DNA of 12,252 nucleotides from Patescibacteria group bacterium (GTDB lineage: Bacteria > Patescibacteriota > Microgenomatia > UM-FILTER-40-11). The position numbers and the translations under genes were made by a program. Positions 12,028-12,252 of this stretch are shown one piece after another. The stretch is taken from positions 2,996 to 15,247 of the forward strand of contig JAMCYY010000082.1 of assembly GCA_023473205.1 (NCBI GenBank). The letters run 5' to 3'. Positions within the stretch are counted from its first letter, which is position 1. Every line of letters starts with the position of its first letter. Under the pieces are notes generated by a model. The model was not told the origin of the DNA and did no database searches. It worked only from the letters and a program-made list of their open reading frames with translations.

Positions 12028-12252
12028 CGTTTTTCCGAATAATAGAACCAAAAATATTCATTAACTCAGTTGCTTCCTGGATTAGCCTTTGCCTTTCTTT
12101 TTCTAGCTCTGGATTGTTTTCAATATCAATTAATCTTAACCAAAACTTACTTTCTTTTGCTTCCTTACGTGATATTTTGCATCTCATAAGGAAATCTTTT
12201 TTACTTAATGCTTCATTAGCTTCAATATAATTAACTAAATTCGAAATTCGAA
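12023..12252 (-). CDS. C-terminal part of a four-helix-bundle protein (S23 / 23S rRNA intervening-sequence type)
   Basis: Seventy-five sense codons before a TAG stop at 12023-12025 run open to the window edge. They encode NYIEANEALSKKDFLMRC, then KISRKEAKESKFWLRLIDI, ENNPELEKERQRLIQEATEL and MNIFGSIIRKNE (consecutive). The NYIEAN.A.SKKDF...KI..KEAKES..WLRL pattern is the core of the S23/four-helix-bundle family. That family was first described from intervening sequences in 23S rRNA genes and is abundant as free-standing genes in CPR and Bacteroidota. Its function is unknown; the fold is a helical bundle that oligomerises. The first codons in the window (RISNLV) fall in a TTCGAAATTCGAA repeat, so this may be an intact gene running on or a remnant cut by the repeat; the window cannot tell. 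Confidence 0.75.
   Translation of the reverse strand, partial: RISNLVNYIEANEALSKKDFLMRCKISRKEAKESKFWLRLIDIENNPELEKERQRLIQEATELMNIFGSIIRKNE
12237..12252. repeat. TTCGAA repeat motif at the window edge (possible copy C)
   Basis: AAATTCGAAATTCGAA repeats the unit seen in copies A and B. It lies inside the open frame of the four-helix-bundle gene and is cut by the end of the window, so its extent is unknown. Confidence 0.45.

Noticed and set aside
1..12252. tRNA, rRNA, RNase P RNA, insertion sequences, integrase and attachment sites.
   Set aside because: No cloverleaf, rRNA-like stretch, transposase or recombinase motif was seen by reading both strands.

Overview
This window reads as the replication-origin neighbourhood of an AT-rich bacterial chromosome, most likely a member of the Candidate Phyla Radiation (Patescibacteria, perhaps Microgenomates). 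The assignment is inference. It rests on compact single-domain versions of core proteins, AT-rich intergenic spacers carrying TTCGAA-type repeats, a four-helix-bundle S23-type fragment, and a PrgI / split VirB4 / CHAP-hydrolase cluster of a kind I associate with that group. TAA, TAG and TGA all act as stops, so there is no sign of the UGA recoding known from some CPR lineages.

Left part (1-2299, minus strand). After the first codons of a membrane protein leaving the window (resembling the N-terminus of O-antigen ligase/polymerase-like proteins) and an extremely AT-rich spacer, comes the classic origin-flanking set. In transcription order it is rpmH (46 codons, at 2159-2299), rnpA, yidD, yidC and a short jag/khpB. 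The operon has a good promoter and Shine-Dalgarno upstream of rpmH and a weak hairpin terminator after jag. A hairpin built from two opposed sets of 9-bp repeats separates rpmH from rnpA.

Centre (2300-5272). A divergent control region between rpmH and dnaA holds the two promoters. A perfect DnaA box sits between the -35 and -10 of the dnaA promoter, and four phased TYAGCG repeats lie between the promoters. dnaA is followed by a 286-bp non-coding stretch with the hallmarks of oriC: five same-strand DnaA boxes or near-boxes, the last one directly followed by a six-unit DnaA-trio and an A/T-rich unwinding tract. dnaN follows.

Right part (5276-11933, minus strand). Five genes form a compact cluster that converges on dnaN. 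In transcription order: a PrgI/VirB3-like membrane protein with an added Pro-rich linker and Ig-like domain; a VirB4/TraC N-terminal-domain protein; a VirB4 ATPase; a 795-residue bitopic protein with a long cytoplasmic helical region and an exterior CHAP hydrolase domain; and a membrane-anchored SbsA-type Ig-like protein. The last four overlap or nearly abut. Together they suggest a minimal, non-canonical type IV secretion or DNA-transfer/surface machine: inner-membrane channel component, ATPase, wall hydrolase and surface protein. No coupling protein, relaxase or pilin is visible here. The cluster runs head-on to a replication fork leaving the origin.

Right edge (11934-12252). A second copy of the TTCGAA-rich repeat found between the PrgI-like and TraC-like genes leads into the C-terminal part of a four-helix-bundle (S23/IVS-type) protein, and the same repeat motif reappears at the window end.
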